Shown here piece after piece: positions 1 to 8,615 of a stretch of DNA of 64,000 nt. The DNA comes from Epilithonimonas bovis DSM 19482 (GTDB taxonomy: Bacteria; Bacteroidota; Bacteroidia; Flavobacteriales; Weeksellaceae). Both the position numbers and the translations under genes were made by a program. Numbering within the stretch: position 1 is the stretch's first letter; every line of letters begins with the position of its first letter. The notes beneath the pieces were generated by a model. It worked only from the letters and a program-made list of their open reading frames with translations. It ran no database searches and was not told the origin of the DNA. The stretch lies in NCBI RefSeq assembly GCF_900108115.1, contig NZ_FTPU01000012.1:1-64000 (forward strand), read 5' to 3'.

Positions 1-257
<257 letters not shown>

Positions 258-376
258 TTAAAGCTCTAAGATACAAATTCTTGCAATAAAAAACAAGCTA
301 TTTTAAACCCAAAATACTAATAATCAGTAAATTATAGGTGGTTTAAGGAGGGACTATTTAAAATTAAACTTGACCC

Positions 377-1840
377 ATGTTGCAACAATTTATAAAGTTA
401 GAATTTAAAAGTTTTTTCCGGTCCAGCGCTTTGGCTGCTAATATGGTGGTAAAGATTTTCCAGATAATCGGCATACTTTATATGCTGGCGATGTTTGTAT
501 TTCTGGCTTTTGGCGCGTTTTATATCCCTAAAAAAGAATTGCATGCAGATCCCCTGCCTTTCATTAGCCAATACCTTGTCTACTGGTTAACTTTGGATCT
601 CCTGGTAAGATACTTTTTCCAGCAGATGCCAACACAGAATATCAAACCTTTTCTCACGATGAATATCAGGAAAAGCACATTGGTCAATTATCTGATTGCC
701 AAGACTCTCAGTTCCTTTTTTACTTGGGGCAATCTCTTTATTTATATCCCTTTTTTAGGTATTTTGTTATATAACGGCTATTCGGTACCCGGCAGTTTGT
801 CCTGGGTTTTCGCACTCATTTTATTCAGCCTCTGCAACAATTTTATCAACATCCTTCTTAATGGTAAAGACTGGGTCGTATGGCTGATCGCCGGCCTTGT
901 TGCCGCTGCTGCTGTGTTGGATTATTATAAGTTTATTTCTCTTTCGGCATTATCCGGTAAGGTTATGATGCTTTTTTATCATCATTGGTGGCTGATTGTT
1001 GTGCCTATGGGATTTGTAGTTACAGGTTTTGCCATTACCAAGAAATTCATCAAAAATAATTTCTACCTGGATCGTGGCCTGGAGATGAAAAAAGAAGTAG
1101 CAAAGACCGAAAATATCCGCTTCCTCAATAAGTACGGCGTGCTGGGAACCTTTATCAACAATGACGTCCGGATGATCAAACGGAGCAAAGCTGTACAATC
1201 GGTTGCCCTGGGAAGTTTTCTGTTTCTGTTCTATGGTTTATTAATGTTTAGTTCTCCCACTTACAGGACCTCTTATATGCAGTTTTTTATGGGTTTGTTT
1301 GTTACAGGTGGTTTTCTCTTTCTGTTTGGCCAGCGCGTGCCTTCGTTTGACAGCTCCTATTATCCACTGATGATGACCCGCAATGTACCATATAAAGAAT
1401 ACCTTAAGGCTAAATGGTGGCTTATTGTAAGTGCAGTGGGCCTCAGTATGATTTTGGCTTCAGTCTATGCTTTTGTGAGCTGGGAACTGTATCTTACATT
1501 TTTAGCAGCCGGGATCTATAATATTGGTGTCAATTCTCAGATCGTACTGCTGTCCGGGGCTTATAACAAAAACCCTGTTGATCTTAACTCCAGAAGCAAG
1601 GCGATGGGCAAGAAAAATAATTTCAGTTTTAGGAATATCCTGCTTATCCTGCCACAAATGGTTTTACCAATGGCAGTTTTTGGTATTTCCAAACAATTCT
1701 TAGGTACCACAGCAGCTGTTGCATCCCTCGCTGTATTGGGGATGGTTGGATTTCTTTTCCGAGAAAAATTCTTTGACTATATTGTTAAATTATACAAAAA
1801 AGAAAAATACTCTACTATAAAAGCTTTTAAAGGCAATTAA
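377..1840 (+). CDS. DUF5687 family membrane protein, ABC-2-type exporter permease
   Basis: A 487-residue, very hydrophobic protein with roughly ten or more membrane segments (for example near residues 27-50, 110-135, 165-182, 203-220, 275-292, 302-318, 350-395 and 425-460). It ends in a short basic tail. The N-terminus (LQQFIKLEFKSFFRSS) is the amphipathic start typical of the DUF5687 family, found in Bacteroidota next to ABC ATPases. It most likely forms the inner-membrane channel of an exporter whose ATPase is the next gene, 149 bp downstream on the same strand. Substrate unknown. The assignment to DUF5687 is by recognition; transport is inferred from topology and neighbour. Confidence 0.8.
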   Translation: MLQQFIKLEFKSFFRSSALAANMVVKIFQIIGILYMLAMFVFLAFGAFYIPKKELHADPLPFISQYLVYWLTLDLLVRYFFQQMPTQNIKPFLTMNIRKSTLVNYLIAKTLSSFFTWGNLFIYIPFLGILLYNGYSVPGSLSWVFALILFSLCNNFINILLNGKDWVVWLIAGLVAAAAVLDYYKFISLSALSGKVMMLFYHHWWLIVVPMGFVVTGFAITKKFIKNNFYLDRGLEMKKEVAKTENIRFLNKYGVLGTFINNDVRMIKRSKAVQSVALGSFLFLFYGLLMFSSPTYRTSYMQFFMGLFVTGGFLFLFGQRVPSFDSSYYPLMMTRNVPYKEYLKAKWWLIVSAVGLSMILASVYAFVSWELYLTFLAAGIYNIGVNSQIVLLSGAYNKNPVDLNSRSKAMGKKNNFSFRNILLILPQMVLPMAVFGISKQFLGTTAAVASLAVLGMVGFLFREKFFDYIVKLYKKEKYSTIKAFKGN

Positions 1841-1989
1841 AAGAATGTAAGCTTATCAACTTTTGGTAAGTACAGAAAACAAAGAAATAAGCTTTGGTCA
1901 TCACTTATCTGATGAACAATTTTCTTACGGCATACATCTAAAAATTCAGACACACTTTATTTAATATCTCACTCCTAATATCTTAATCA

Positions 1990-2700
1990 ATGATCACAAT
2001 CGATAATCTTTCTAAAGTCTACGAAAACAAAAAAGTGCTAGGAATTGAACATCTCGAATTCCAAAAAGGTCAAACTATTGGTTTGGTAGGTAACAATGGT
2101 GCCGGGAAAACTACATTATTCAGCTTGACTCTGGATCTGATAGAACCTACTACTGGCAATGTATCCATCGATAACGAAAAAGTGAATGTATCAGAAGGAT
2201 GGAAAAACAAGGTGGGCGCATTCATCGATGAAAGTTTTTTGATCGGATACCTTACTCCGGAAGAATATTTCTATTTTCTTGGTGAATTACGTGGACTCAC
2301 AAAAGCACAGGTGGATGAATTTGTGAAAAATTTTACCGACTTTTTTAATGGTGAAATCCTGAATGCTAAAAAATACATCCGAGATCTGTCTAAAGGAAAC
2401 ATGAAGAAAGTAGGGATTGTAGGTGCGTTGATAGGAACGCCTCCCATCATCATCCTTGACGAGCCTTTTGCCAATCTGGATCCATCGACGCAAATAAAAC
2501 TGAAAAATCTAGTAAGGGAGTGGTCGCAAAAATCAGAATCTACATTTTTGATTTCGAGCCATGATCTTGCCCATACCACCGAGGTCTGTGACAGAATTGT
2601 GGTGATCAACAAAGGTACATTGGTAAAAGATATCCAGACATCGCCGGAAACACTTCGTGATCTTGAAGCCTTTTTTGCGGATCAGGTGTTTACGCAGTAA
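1990..2700 (+). CDS. ABC transporter ATP-binding protein
   Basis: A 236-residue ATPase subunit with all the hallmarks: Walker A GNNGAGKTT (residues 34-42), an ABC signature in the variant form LSKGNMKKV (about 134), Walker B IIILDEP followed by the D-loop (about 154-164), and an H-loop SSHD (about 190). The signature Gln/Gly region reads SKGN rather than SGGQ, which is common in single-domain export ATPases of this kind. It should hydrolyse ATP on the cytoplasmic face to drive the DUF5687 permease encoded just upstream. Length is normal for the CcmA/NatA class. A strong bidirectional terminator follows. Confidence 0.9.
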   Translation: MITIDNLSKVYENKKVLGIEHLEFQKGQTIGLVGNNGAGKTTLFSLTLDLIEPTTGNVSIDNEKVNVSEGWKNKVGAFIDESFLIGYLTPEEYFYFLGELRGLTKAQVDEFVKNFTDFFNGEILNAKKYIRDLSKGNMKKVGIVGALIGTPPIIILDEPFANLDPSTQIKLKNLVREWSQKSESTFLISSHDLAHTTEVCDRIVVINKGTLVKDIQTSPETLRDLEAFFADQVFTQ

Positions 2701-2730
2701 GTAAAAAAACTTGACTCAGGTACAAATAAA

Positions 2731-2758
2731 AAAACTCCCGCCGACGGCGGGAGTTTTT
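2731..2758. terminator. Bidirectional rho-independent terminator
   Basis: Perfect 8-bp GC-rich stem CTCCCGCC / GGCGGGAG with a 3-nt loop, flanked by A4 on the left and T5 on the right. It sits between the converging ABC ATPase gene and the DUF5689 lipoprotein gene and can serve both. Confidence 0.9.
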
Positions 2759-2780
2759 GTGATATATTATAAATTACTGC

Positions 2781-4217
2781 TTACTCAATTGTGATATTAT
2801 CAATCTGAAGATCATATACCGCAGAACTACCCACTTTGAGTGCAAAAACAGTTTTACCTTCTGCCACATTGATGTCAGGTAAATCAGATAGTGTGAGTTC
2901 TACCAACTTCCAATTCCCACCTGTATCAATAGAGCCAGTATATTGGTTAAGTTGCCCATCAAAAGAGCCTAAAATTGCACCATTAGTAAACGTACCCAAG
3001 TTAAATGAATAGTATTTAGAATTGTCTGAGGCCTTGTAAACATTAAAAGAGAGTGATTTTCCAGTAGCTTTACCCTTGATATAAAAAGTAATTCTTTTTG
3101 GTGTTGCAGGCAATCCACCTGTAGCAAAACTTGTGAAAACATAGTCATTACCAGTAGGCGTTCCTTTGATCTGTAAAGAGTTTGTCCCGTTATAACCAAG
3201 ACCTACACCTTGCGTGGCATAAGATTTCAGCCCAAAGCTATTAAGGCTGCCAAGGAAATTATTCCAGTTTTCAAAATCAGACCCGTTAAATAATTTGACT
3301 GCAGAAGCAGAAGGATTTTCTGGTACCCCAGGGACAAATCTTGGATTTTTGAAATTAATATCATTCAGTCCTCTGATAATCATTTGCCAGTTTGCATTAT
3401 ACTTGCTAACTACAAATGTAAGGTCACCGCTCTCTTTAGGTAACAAGGTGGCACCAAATGTAGAGTACCCAGAACTTCTTAGTATGGTTGAGTTGTTATT
3501 TTTGTCCACAATAGAACGGTCTGTATCCTGACCTACTCCTGCAATATAGTCAATAAATGTTTTTTGTGTAGGAGTAACCAGTGATTCATTAAACTGAACA
3601 CCAGCTACTTTTACCAATGTATTAAGATATTTTGTATCCAATGCTTTGCTGAGGTTAGGAAGAACAGTCGGTACAAGCGTAGCAACATCCAATCTGTTGT
3701 TACCATTACAAACACCAGAAAGGTATCTGTTCAGTAAAACGCTTGGTATTCTTCCAATAGCGTATGTATTATCTACAGAACCAAGCTTAAGCGTTCCTCT
3801 GTCCCAACCCAAAACAAGCCCGTTAGCTTTGATACGAATATGTGCTCCTACAGGGAAATCTGCATAGTTAGAGGATTTGTCCACTTCCATCTGCATCCCA
3901 ATTGTTGGGTTTTCTTTCTTATCCTGAAAAGAAATTGTTTTAAAGAAATTACCATTTTCATCTGAAGAAACGATGTAACCATCAAAAATTACAGCAGATC
4001 CACTGGCAGGGATTTTATAAGTTGTCCCAGAATATGATCCTGATTCTGGCGCAGGAGCCAATGCAGCAAAATCTGCCATTGATATTGTGGCTGCGTCAAA
4101 CTTATTGGTACAAAGAATCTCCGGAGTGCTCCAGTCATCTTCTTTGACACACGAGCTGAATGATGTCATTACAATCGCAGACATCAATGTCGTTTTTAAA
4201 ATGTTATTTATTTTCAT
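2781..4217 (-). CDS. DUF5689 domain lipoprotein
   Basis: A 478-residue protein with a lipoprotein signal: hydrophobic N-terminus ending SFSSC, Cys23 being the lipid-attachment site. The region after it (about residues 30-290) matches the DUF5689 pattern seen in Flavobacteriia proteins partnered with TonB receptors. The C-terminal third (about 300-478) has the look of a secreted beta-sandwich, carbohydrate-binding or anchor-type domain (segments such as YVFTSFATGGL and DLQIDNITIE). The gene follows the TonB receptor by only 17 bp, so they are one transcript. It is probably an outer-membrane surface lipoprotein helping capture the receptor's substrate, as SusD does for SusC, although it is not SusD-like in sequence. 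The function is inference from context. Confidence 0.8.
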   Translation of the reverse strand: MKINNILKTTLMSAIVMTSFSSCVKEDDWSTPEILCTNKFDAATISMADFAALAPAPESGSYSGTTYKIPASGSAVIFDGYIVSSDENGNFFKTISFQDKKENPTIGMQMEVDKSSNYADFPVGAHIRIKANGLVLGWDRGTLKLGSVDNTYAIGRIPSVLLNRYLSGVCNGNNRLDVATLVPTVLPNLSKALDTKYLNTLVKVAGVQFNESLVTPTQKTFIDYIAGVGQDTDRSIVDKNNNSTILRSSGYSTFGATLLPKESGDLTFVVSKYNANWQMIIRGLNDINFKNPRFVPGVPENPSASAVKLFNGSDFENWNNFLGSLNSFGLKSYATQGVGLGYNGTNSLQIKGTPTGNDYVFTSFATGGLPATPKRITFYIKGKATGKSLSFNVYKASDNSKYYSFNLGTFTNGAILGSFDGQLNQYTGSIDTGGNWKLVELTLSDLPDINVAEGKTVFALKVGSSAVYDLQIDNITIE

Positions 4218-4234
4218 TGTTAGTTATTTATTAG

Positions 4235-7117
4235 TTAGAATCTTACTTGAAGGTTTACAAAATAGGAACGGCCCTGAGTGTACCAATATTTAGGAGCAAA
4301 CAGTGTTGTAGATCTGTCATAATCTTCTCCGAAAGAATCGTACTTACCGTTACGTGTCTGTTCAAAACCTCCTGTGATATATCTGGTGTTGTCGAGGATA
4401 TTATTAACACTTGCAGAGATAAGTAGATAATATTTACCTAATATCCAGGATTTCCCTACATTGGCGTTGAAGAAAAATGCTGATGGTAATTTATTGGGCT
4501 CTAGCAACTGTCTTAGACGAGCTTCATCCAAATCTGCATAAGGTGTATGGGATTGGCCATTTTGGACAAAAGACTCTGACCTTAGCAATGCCGACGGGTC
4601 AAGATAATTATTATCCAGATAGTTCCAGTTACCACCTATCCACCAATATTTTGGAGAACTGTATCTCAAACCTGCAGAAAAAGCAGTTTGTGGCGTTCCT
4701 CCCTGTTTGTAATTTTTGATGTATGCTTTCCCAAACTCTGTATAAGAAAGACCATTAGAGAACACACCAATATTATCTGACGCGAAATATACGTTAGGAT
4801 TATTTCTGTAAGTATATTGCCCATAACTGGCTGCACCCTGGAAGGATAATGTTGGTAATATTTTTACATCTACACCCAACTCTGCACCCATATTTCTTTT
4901 CTCCAGATTAGACATAATCTGTGTTACAAATGCACTTTGTACATATTGCCCCCCCGTATTGCTGTCGTTGTCTCCTGCCGCACCGCTATCTTCTATCTGT
5001 ATACCGTCCGCGAAAAAGCGCTGTACATTGGTCTCATTCTGTGTATCTACTAAAAAGACAGAAGCTCTGATCTTATAAAGCGGAGAATTAATAACATAGC
5101 TCAAGTCATTGGCATTAACTAAAGTGTTTTTTAGCTTAGGCGCTATAGAAGCATTAAGTCTTGGATTGATGAAAATATCGTCTAAGAATGGTGCCTGGGA
5201 AAAGAAGCTACCGTTATAGATCAAGAAATTTCTACCGTTGATCCTGTAAAGAACCTGACCTTTGATACCATAGTTCCAGAAATTCTGGTCAGCACTTTTT
5301 CCGAAAGAATCTGCATACAGATAATGTTTGAATAAACCTTCTCTACTTGATGAGGAATAACCTACCATACCGGATACAAAAACATCAAAAGCACCTGTGG
5401 AAAACTTGTAACCCGGATTCACTTTTATTTCTTGTCTTCTGAAGATATAGTTATATCCAATCCTGTCTCCTACATATTTTGCAACATTAGCTTCGCCCTC
5501 GTTAAGTAATGCAGACGTTCCTGGATTGTTGGTCGCAGCAAATGGATCTTTGTTCCATGCAAAGTCTGCCCCAAGAAGATCTTTTACTTCCCTGTAAAGT
5601 TCTGATCTATAATTCTGATAAGATACATTCAACAAAAACCTGGATGTATCTGTAAAATTATAAGTATAATGGGTTGAAGCATTCCAGATTTTATCATCAC
5701 TTACGTCATTCACCTGATAGTATAATGCTCTTCTTCCTGTTACACCATATCCTGTTACAGGTGTCTGGGAAAGGTTTTTTGCATAAAGTCTGTCCCAATT
5801 GATCTGCGTAGTTTCGGGATCTGCATTTTGCCATAATTGAGTAGAAGTCGCAATGGCCTGAACAGCCGTAATAAGGTTGCCAGGATTATTAGGATCCGCA
5901 ACCAAAGCACTTGGATTTAAAGAAGCATAGTAGCTAGGCAGGTTTCTGTAATAAGTTGGATTGGGATTGGGAACACCCTGCCAATCAAGACGGGATCCTT
6001 TTTCTTTACCAAATTGATAAGATACTGAAGTCCAGAGATTGGATCTTTTATTAATTTTCCAAAAATCCTGTAATTGGAAAATTGGCTGGAAACTTGTCTT
6101 TACACGCTCACTTCTTTTTTCCCCATTTTGCCAGCCCCAGTACGAGTTATAATGTACGTCTCTAAGGTCAAAAACCTCCTGAGTGTTAGGACTTGCAGTA
6201 GATCTTCTGGATGGTGAAGCGAATGCATTAAACGTGATCGAGTGATTATTATTGAATTTTTTCTCAACACCAAGGTAAGTACCGTATGCATCGTAGAAAG
6301 TCCCCTCCTGAATACCTTCTTCTGCCCATCGCTTTGCTCCCATTACGGTAAAAGCCCAACCTTTTTTGGACATTCCAGAAGTATATCTCAACGAAACTCT
6401 TTGGCGGTAATTCCTATTGGTAATAGAATATGTAGCTTGAAAACCTTTTCTGTAATCGCTGGCTTTTGTATTTTTGTAAATAACGCCTGTAGCACCACCA
6501 AAAGCATATTCTGAAGGAGCATGGTTAGATGCAATCTCGGGATATCTCACAATCTCGTTAAGGCCTCCCCAGTTAGAAAAATCCACATTCCCATTATCCG
6601 ATTTTACCATAGAAACACCATTGAGCATATTTTCGGATGTTCTGCCGTCAATACCTCTTGGTCTGAACCAGTAGAAACCAAGATCATAACTGGCTACTCT
6701 GTTAAAAACGTCTTGAGAAGACTGCAAAAGTCCAACTGTAGATGTTTGACCGCTGCCCTCATCATCTCCATTGTCAAGAATTGCTAATCCTTGCTCTGCC
6801 CCCGTTAAAGCCGGATATAGGGTTACAACCCCCAAGTCTTTTCTTTTCTCTGTAGTTATATCAAATTCTAAAGTTTTTGGCTCAAAATTTGGTTTGGTTA
6901 CTACAATCTGATAGTGGCCGGATTTCAGATCTACAAATTGGAAATAGCCAATTTTGTCTGCCGTCACATCATTACCTTCTCCTTTTAGGTCTACTTGTGC
7001 TTTCTCAACAGGTTTTCCGTCGGCATCTTTTAGATATGCAAAAACAGTTGTCTGTGCATAGTAAAATGTTGCGGGAAGCATTGTAAACAAGGAGATTAAT
7101 GATAATTTTTTAATCAT
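4235..7117 (-). CDS. TonB-dependent receptor with carboxypeptidase-like domain
   Basis: A 960-residue outer-membrane receptor. It has a signal peptide (residues 1-21, ending YYAQ), then a carboxypeptidase-regulatory-like beta-sandwich (about 23-100), a plug domain (about 120-235, with RPRGIDGRTSENMLNGVSM and FGGATGVIYKN) and a long beta-barrel. It ends with the aromatic outer-membrane signal FVNLQVRF. It should import a substrate across the outer membrane using TonB energy. The operon partner is a DUF5689 lipoprotein, and a secreted nuclease/phosphatase-type enzyme is divergently encoded upstream. This suggests the substrate is a nucleic-acid breakdown product, a nucleotide or a phosphate ester. 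This inference is from neighbours only. Confidence 0.9.
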   Translation of the reverse strand: MIKKLSLISLFTMLPATFYYAQTTVFAYLKDADGKPVEKAQVDLKGEGNDVTADKIGYFQFVDLKSGHYQIVVTKPNFEPKTLEFDITTEKRKDLGVVTLYPALTGAEQGLAILDNGDDEGSGQTSTVGLLQSSQDVFNRVASYDLGFYWFRPRGIDGRTSENMLNGVSMVKSDNGNVDFSNWGGLNEIVRYPEIASNHAPSEYAFGGATGVIYKNTKASDYRKGFQATYSITNRNYRQRVSLRYTSGMSKKGWAFTVMGAKRWAEEGIQEGTFYDAYGTYLGVEKKFNNNHSITFNAFASPSRRSTASPNTQEVFDLRDVHYNSYWGWQNGEKRSERVKTSFQPIFQLQDFWKINKRSNLWTSVSYQFGKEKGSRLDWQGVPNPNPTYYRNLPSYYASLNPSALVADPNNPGNLITAVQAIATSTQLWQNADPETTQINWDRLYAKNLSQTPVTGYGVTGRRALYYQVNDVSDDKIWNASTHYTYNFTDTSRFLLNVSYQNYRSELYREVKDLLGADFAWNKDPFAATNNPGTSALLNEGEANVAKYVGDRIGYNYIFRRQEIKVNPGYKFSTGAFDVFVSGMVGYSSSSREGLFKHYLYADSFGKSADQNFWNYGIKGQVLYRINGRNFLIYNGSFFSQAPFLDDIFINPRLNASIAPKLKNTLVNANDLSYVINSPLYKIRASVFLVDTQNETNVQRFFADGIQIEDSGAAGDNDSNTGGQYVQSAFVTQIMSNLEKRNMGAELGVDVKILPTLSFQGAASYGQYTYRNNPNVYFASDNIGVFSNGLSYTEFGKAYIKNYKQGGTPQTAFSAGLRYSSPKYWWIGGNWNYLDNNYLDPSALLRSESFVQNGQSHTPYADLDEARLRQLLEPNKLPSAFFFNANVGKSWILGKYYLLISASVNNILDNTRYITGGFEQTRNGKYDSFGEDYDRSTTLFAPKYWYTQGRSYFVNLQVRF

Positions 7118-7177
7118 AAATCAATTAGGTTTTGTTTGCTCTTTTTTTCTAATATACAGTGCGTTATACACGGATCG

Positions 7178-7185
7178 CAAATGTA
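7178..7185 (-). promoter_or_regulatory. -7 promoter element of the TonB receptor-lipoprotein operon
   Basis: TACATTTG on the minus strand matches the Bacteroidota consensus TAnnTTTG exactly. It lies 60 nt upstream of the receptor start codon. No clear -33 TTTG is visible at the usual distance. Confidence 0.55.
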
Positions 7186-7291
7186 ATAATTTTTTACTAA
7201 TTAGAACTTTTTAACATTTTATTTTTACTTTAACACAATATCAATTTTGAGAAATACAATCCTGTTTTTTATAAAAAACTAAAAGTTTTGT

Positions 7292-7321
7292 TTTGCATCA
7301 GTATAAAAAAATTTACTTTTG
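7292..7321 (+). promoter_or_regulatory. Sigma-ABfr-type promoter of the endonuclease gene
   Basis: TTTG at 7292-7295, 18 nt spacer, then TACTTTTG at 7314-7321. Both boxes match the Bacteroidota -33/-7 consensus perfectly. The start codon follows 19 nt later. Confidence 0.8.
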
Positions 7322-7340
7322 TAACCTTACCTAATTTATT

Positions 7341-8540
7341 ATGAAAAACAGTTTTAGCTTAATAGCATTATTAAGCATTTCTTTATTTTTTGCACAGCAG
7401 AAGCGACAGGTACGTGCCGCCACTGTTGGTTTTCTTAATGTTGAAAACCTTTGGGATACCGTGCGTTCTGCAGATTATATAGATGGCACCAAGGATGTCA
7501 ATAACCCGGCTTTCCACAGAAGTGTCCCTCTTGATTCTATCAAATATCTGGAAGTTACAGATAAAGATTACAAAGGACCGTGGAATGATGAGGCTCTTAA
7601 AGGCAAAAAAGTGGTGAGATTACAAAGCGGCTCTGAGGAATTTACACCTAAAAGTGCTAAAAACTATACTTACAAAATATACAAGCAAAAACTGGAGAAT
7701 GAGGCTAAAGTTATCTCAGAACTTGGGCGTGCCTATACCGGGACAGCACCCGCAGTCGTAGGCCTTATTGAAGTAGAAAACCGCCAGGTGATAGAAGACC
7801 TGGTAAAAGAACCTTCAATTGCCAAATATGACTATGGTGTGGTACATTACAATTCTTATGATTACAGAGGGATAGACGTTGCATTTATTTATCAGAAAAG
7901 AAGGTTTACTCCGTCAAAATCATGGAAAAAGGAGGTAAAGGTTTTTGGTGACAACGGCAACAGAGAATACACCAGGGACATTGTTGTACTGACAGGTTTT
8001 CTGGATAATGAGAAAGTGGCTTTTTTCCTTAACCACTGGCCATCAAGAAGAGGTGGCGAGGCAGCATCTCTCCCAAAACGTAATGCGGCGGCGGCAATAT
8101 TGAAGCAACAGATGGATAGTGTAAAGGCATTGGATCCATCTACAAAACTCTTTGCCATGGGTGACTTCAACGATGATCCGGTAAGCTCAAGCCTTAAGAA
8201 TTACCTAAAAGCAGTAGGTAACCCAAAAGATCTTAATGAAGAAAATCATTATCTTAACCTAATGTACCCGCTGTACAAAAAGGGTGTGGCTTCATTGGCT
8301 TATCAGGATGCACCAAACTTATTTGATCAGATCATTGTATCAGCCAATCTATATTCGCCAAACAATCAGCTGAGAAAAGATTATACGGTCTACAAAGCTG
8401 AGATCTATGCGCCATCTTATCTTGTATCAAAAGAAGGCAATTATAAAGGTTATCCTTTCCGGTCCTGGAGTGGCGACACCTTCACTGGTGGCTATTCGGA
8501 TCACTTCCCGGCTTTTGTCGTCTTGCAGAAAGAACCTTAA
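7341..8540 (+). CDS. Secreted endonuclease/exonuclease/phosphatase family protein
   Basis: A 399-residue protein with a signal peptide (ending near SLFFAQQ) followed by a single endonuclease/exonuclease/phosphatase fold. Visible catalytic motifs are the metal-binding Asn in FLNVENLWDT (about 33), EVENR (about 143), HWPSRRGG (about 231), GDFNDDP (about 274) and the terminal SDHFP (about 385). These are the residues DNase I-like enzymes use to coordinate Mg2+ and attack phosphodiesters. It is predicted to act outside the inner membrane on nucleic acid or another phosphodiester. It is divergent from the TonB receptor/DUF5689 operon with a 223-bp shared upstream region, a grouping recurrent in Flavobacteriia. 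The exact substrate cannot be read from the sequence. Confidence 0.88.
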   Translation: MKNSFSLIALLSISLFFAQQKRQVRAATVGFLNVENLWDTVRSADYIDGTKDVNNPAFHRSVPLDSIKYLEVTDKDYKGPWNDEALKGKKVVRLQSGSEEFTPKSAKNYTYKIYKQKLENEAKVISELGRAYTGTAPAVVGLIEVENRQVIEDLVKEPSIAKYDYGVVHYNSYDYRGIDVAFIYQKRRFTPSKSWKKEVKVFGDNGNREYTRDIVVLTGFLDNEKVAFFLNHWPSRRGGEAASLPKRNAAAAILKQQMDSVKALDPSTKLFAMGDFNDDPVSSSLKNYLKAVGNPKDLNEENHYLNLMYPLYKKGVASLAYQDAPNLFDQIIVSANLYSPNNQLRKDYTVYKAEIYAPSYLVSKEGNYKGYPFRSWSGDTFTGGYSDHFPAFVVLQKEP

Positions 8541-8562
8541 TTTTTTGATTTAATTAAAAATA

Positions 8563-8596
8563 AAATAAGCCGTCTCAATATTGGGACGGCTTATTT
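8563..8596. terminator. Bidirectional terminator
   Basis: A 12-bp stem AAATAAGCCGTC / GACGGCTTATTT with a short partly paired loop between the converging endonuclease and htpG genes. The A- and T-rich flanks allow it to work both ways. Confidence 0.85.
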
Positions 8597-8615
8597 ATTT
8601 TTATTAATCTAAGTT

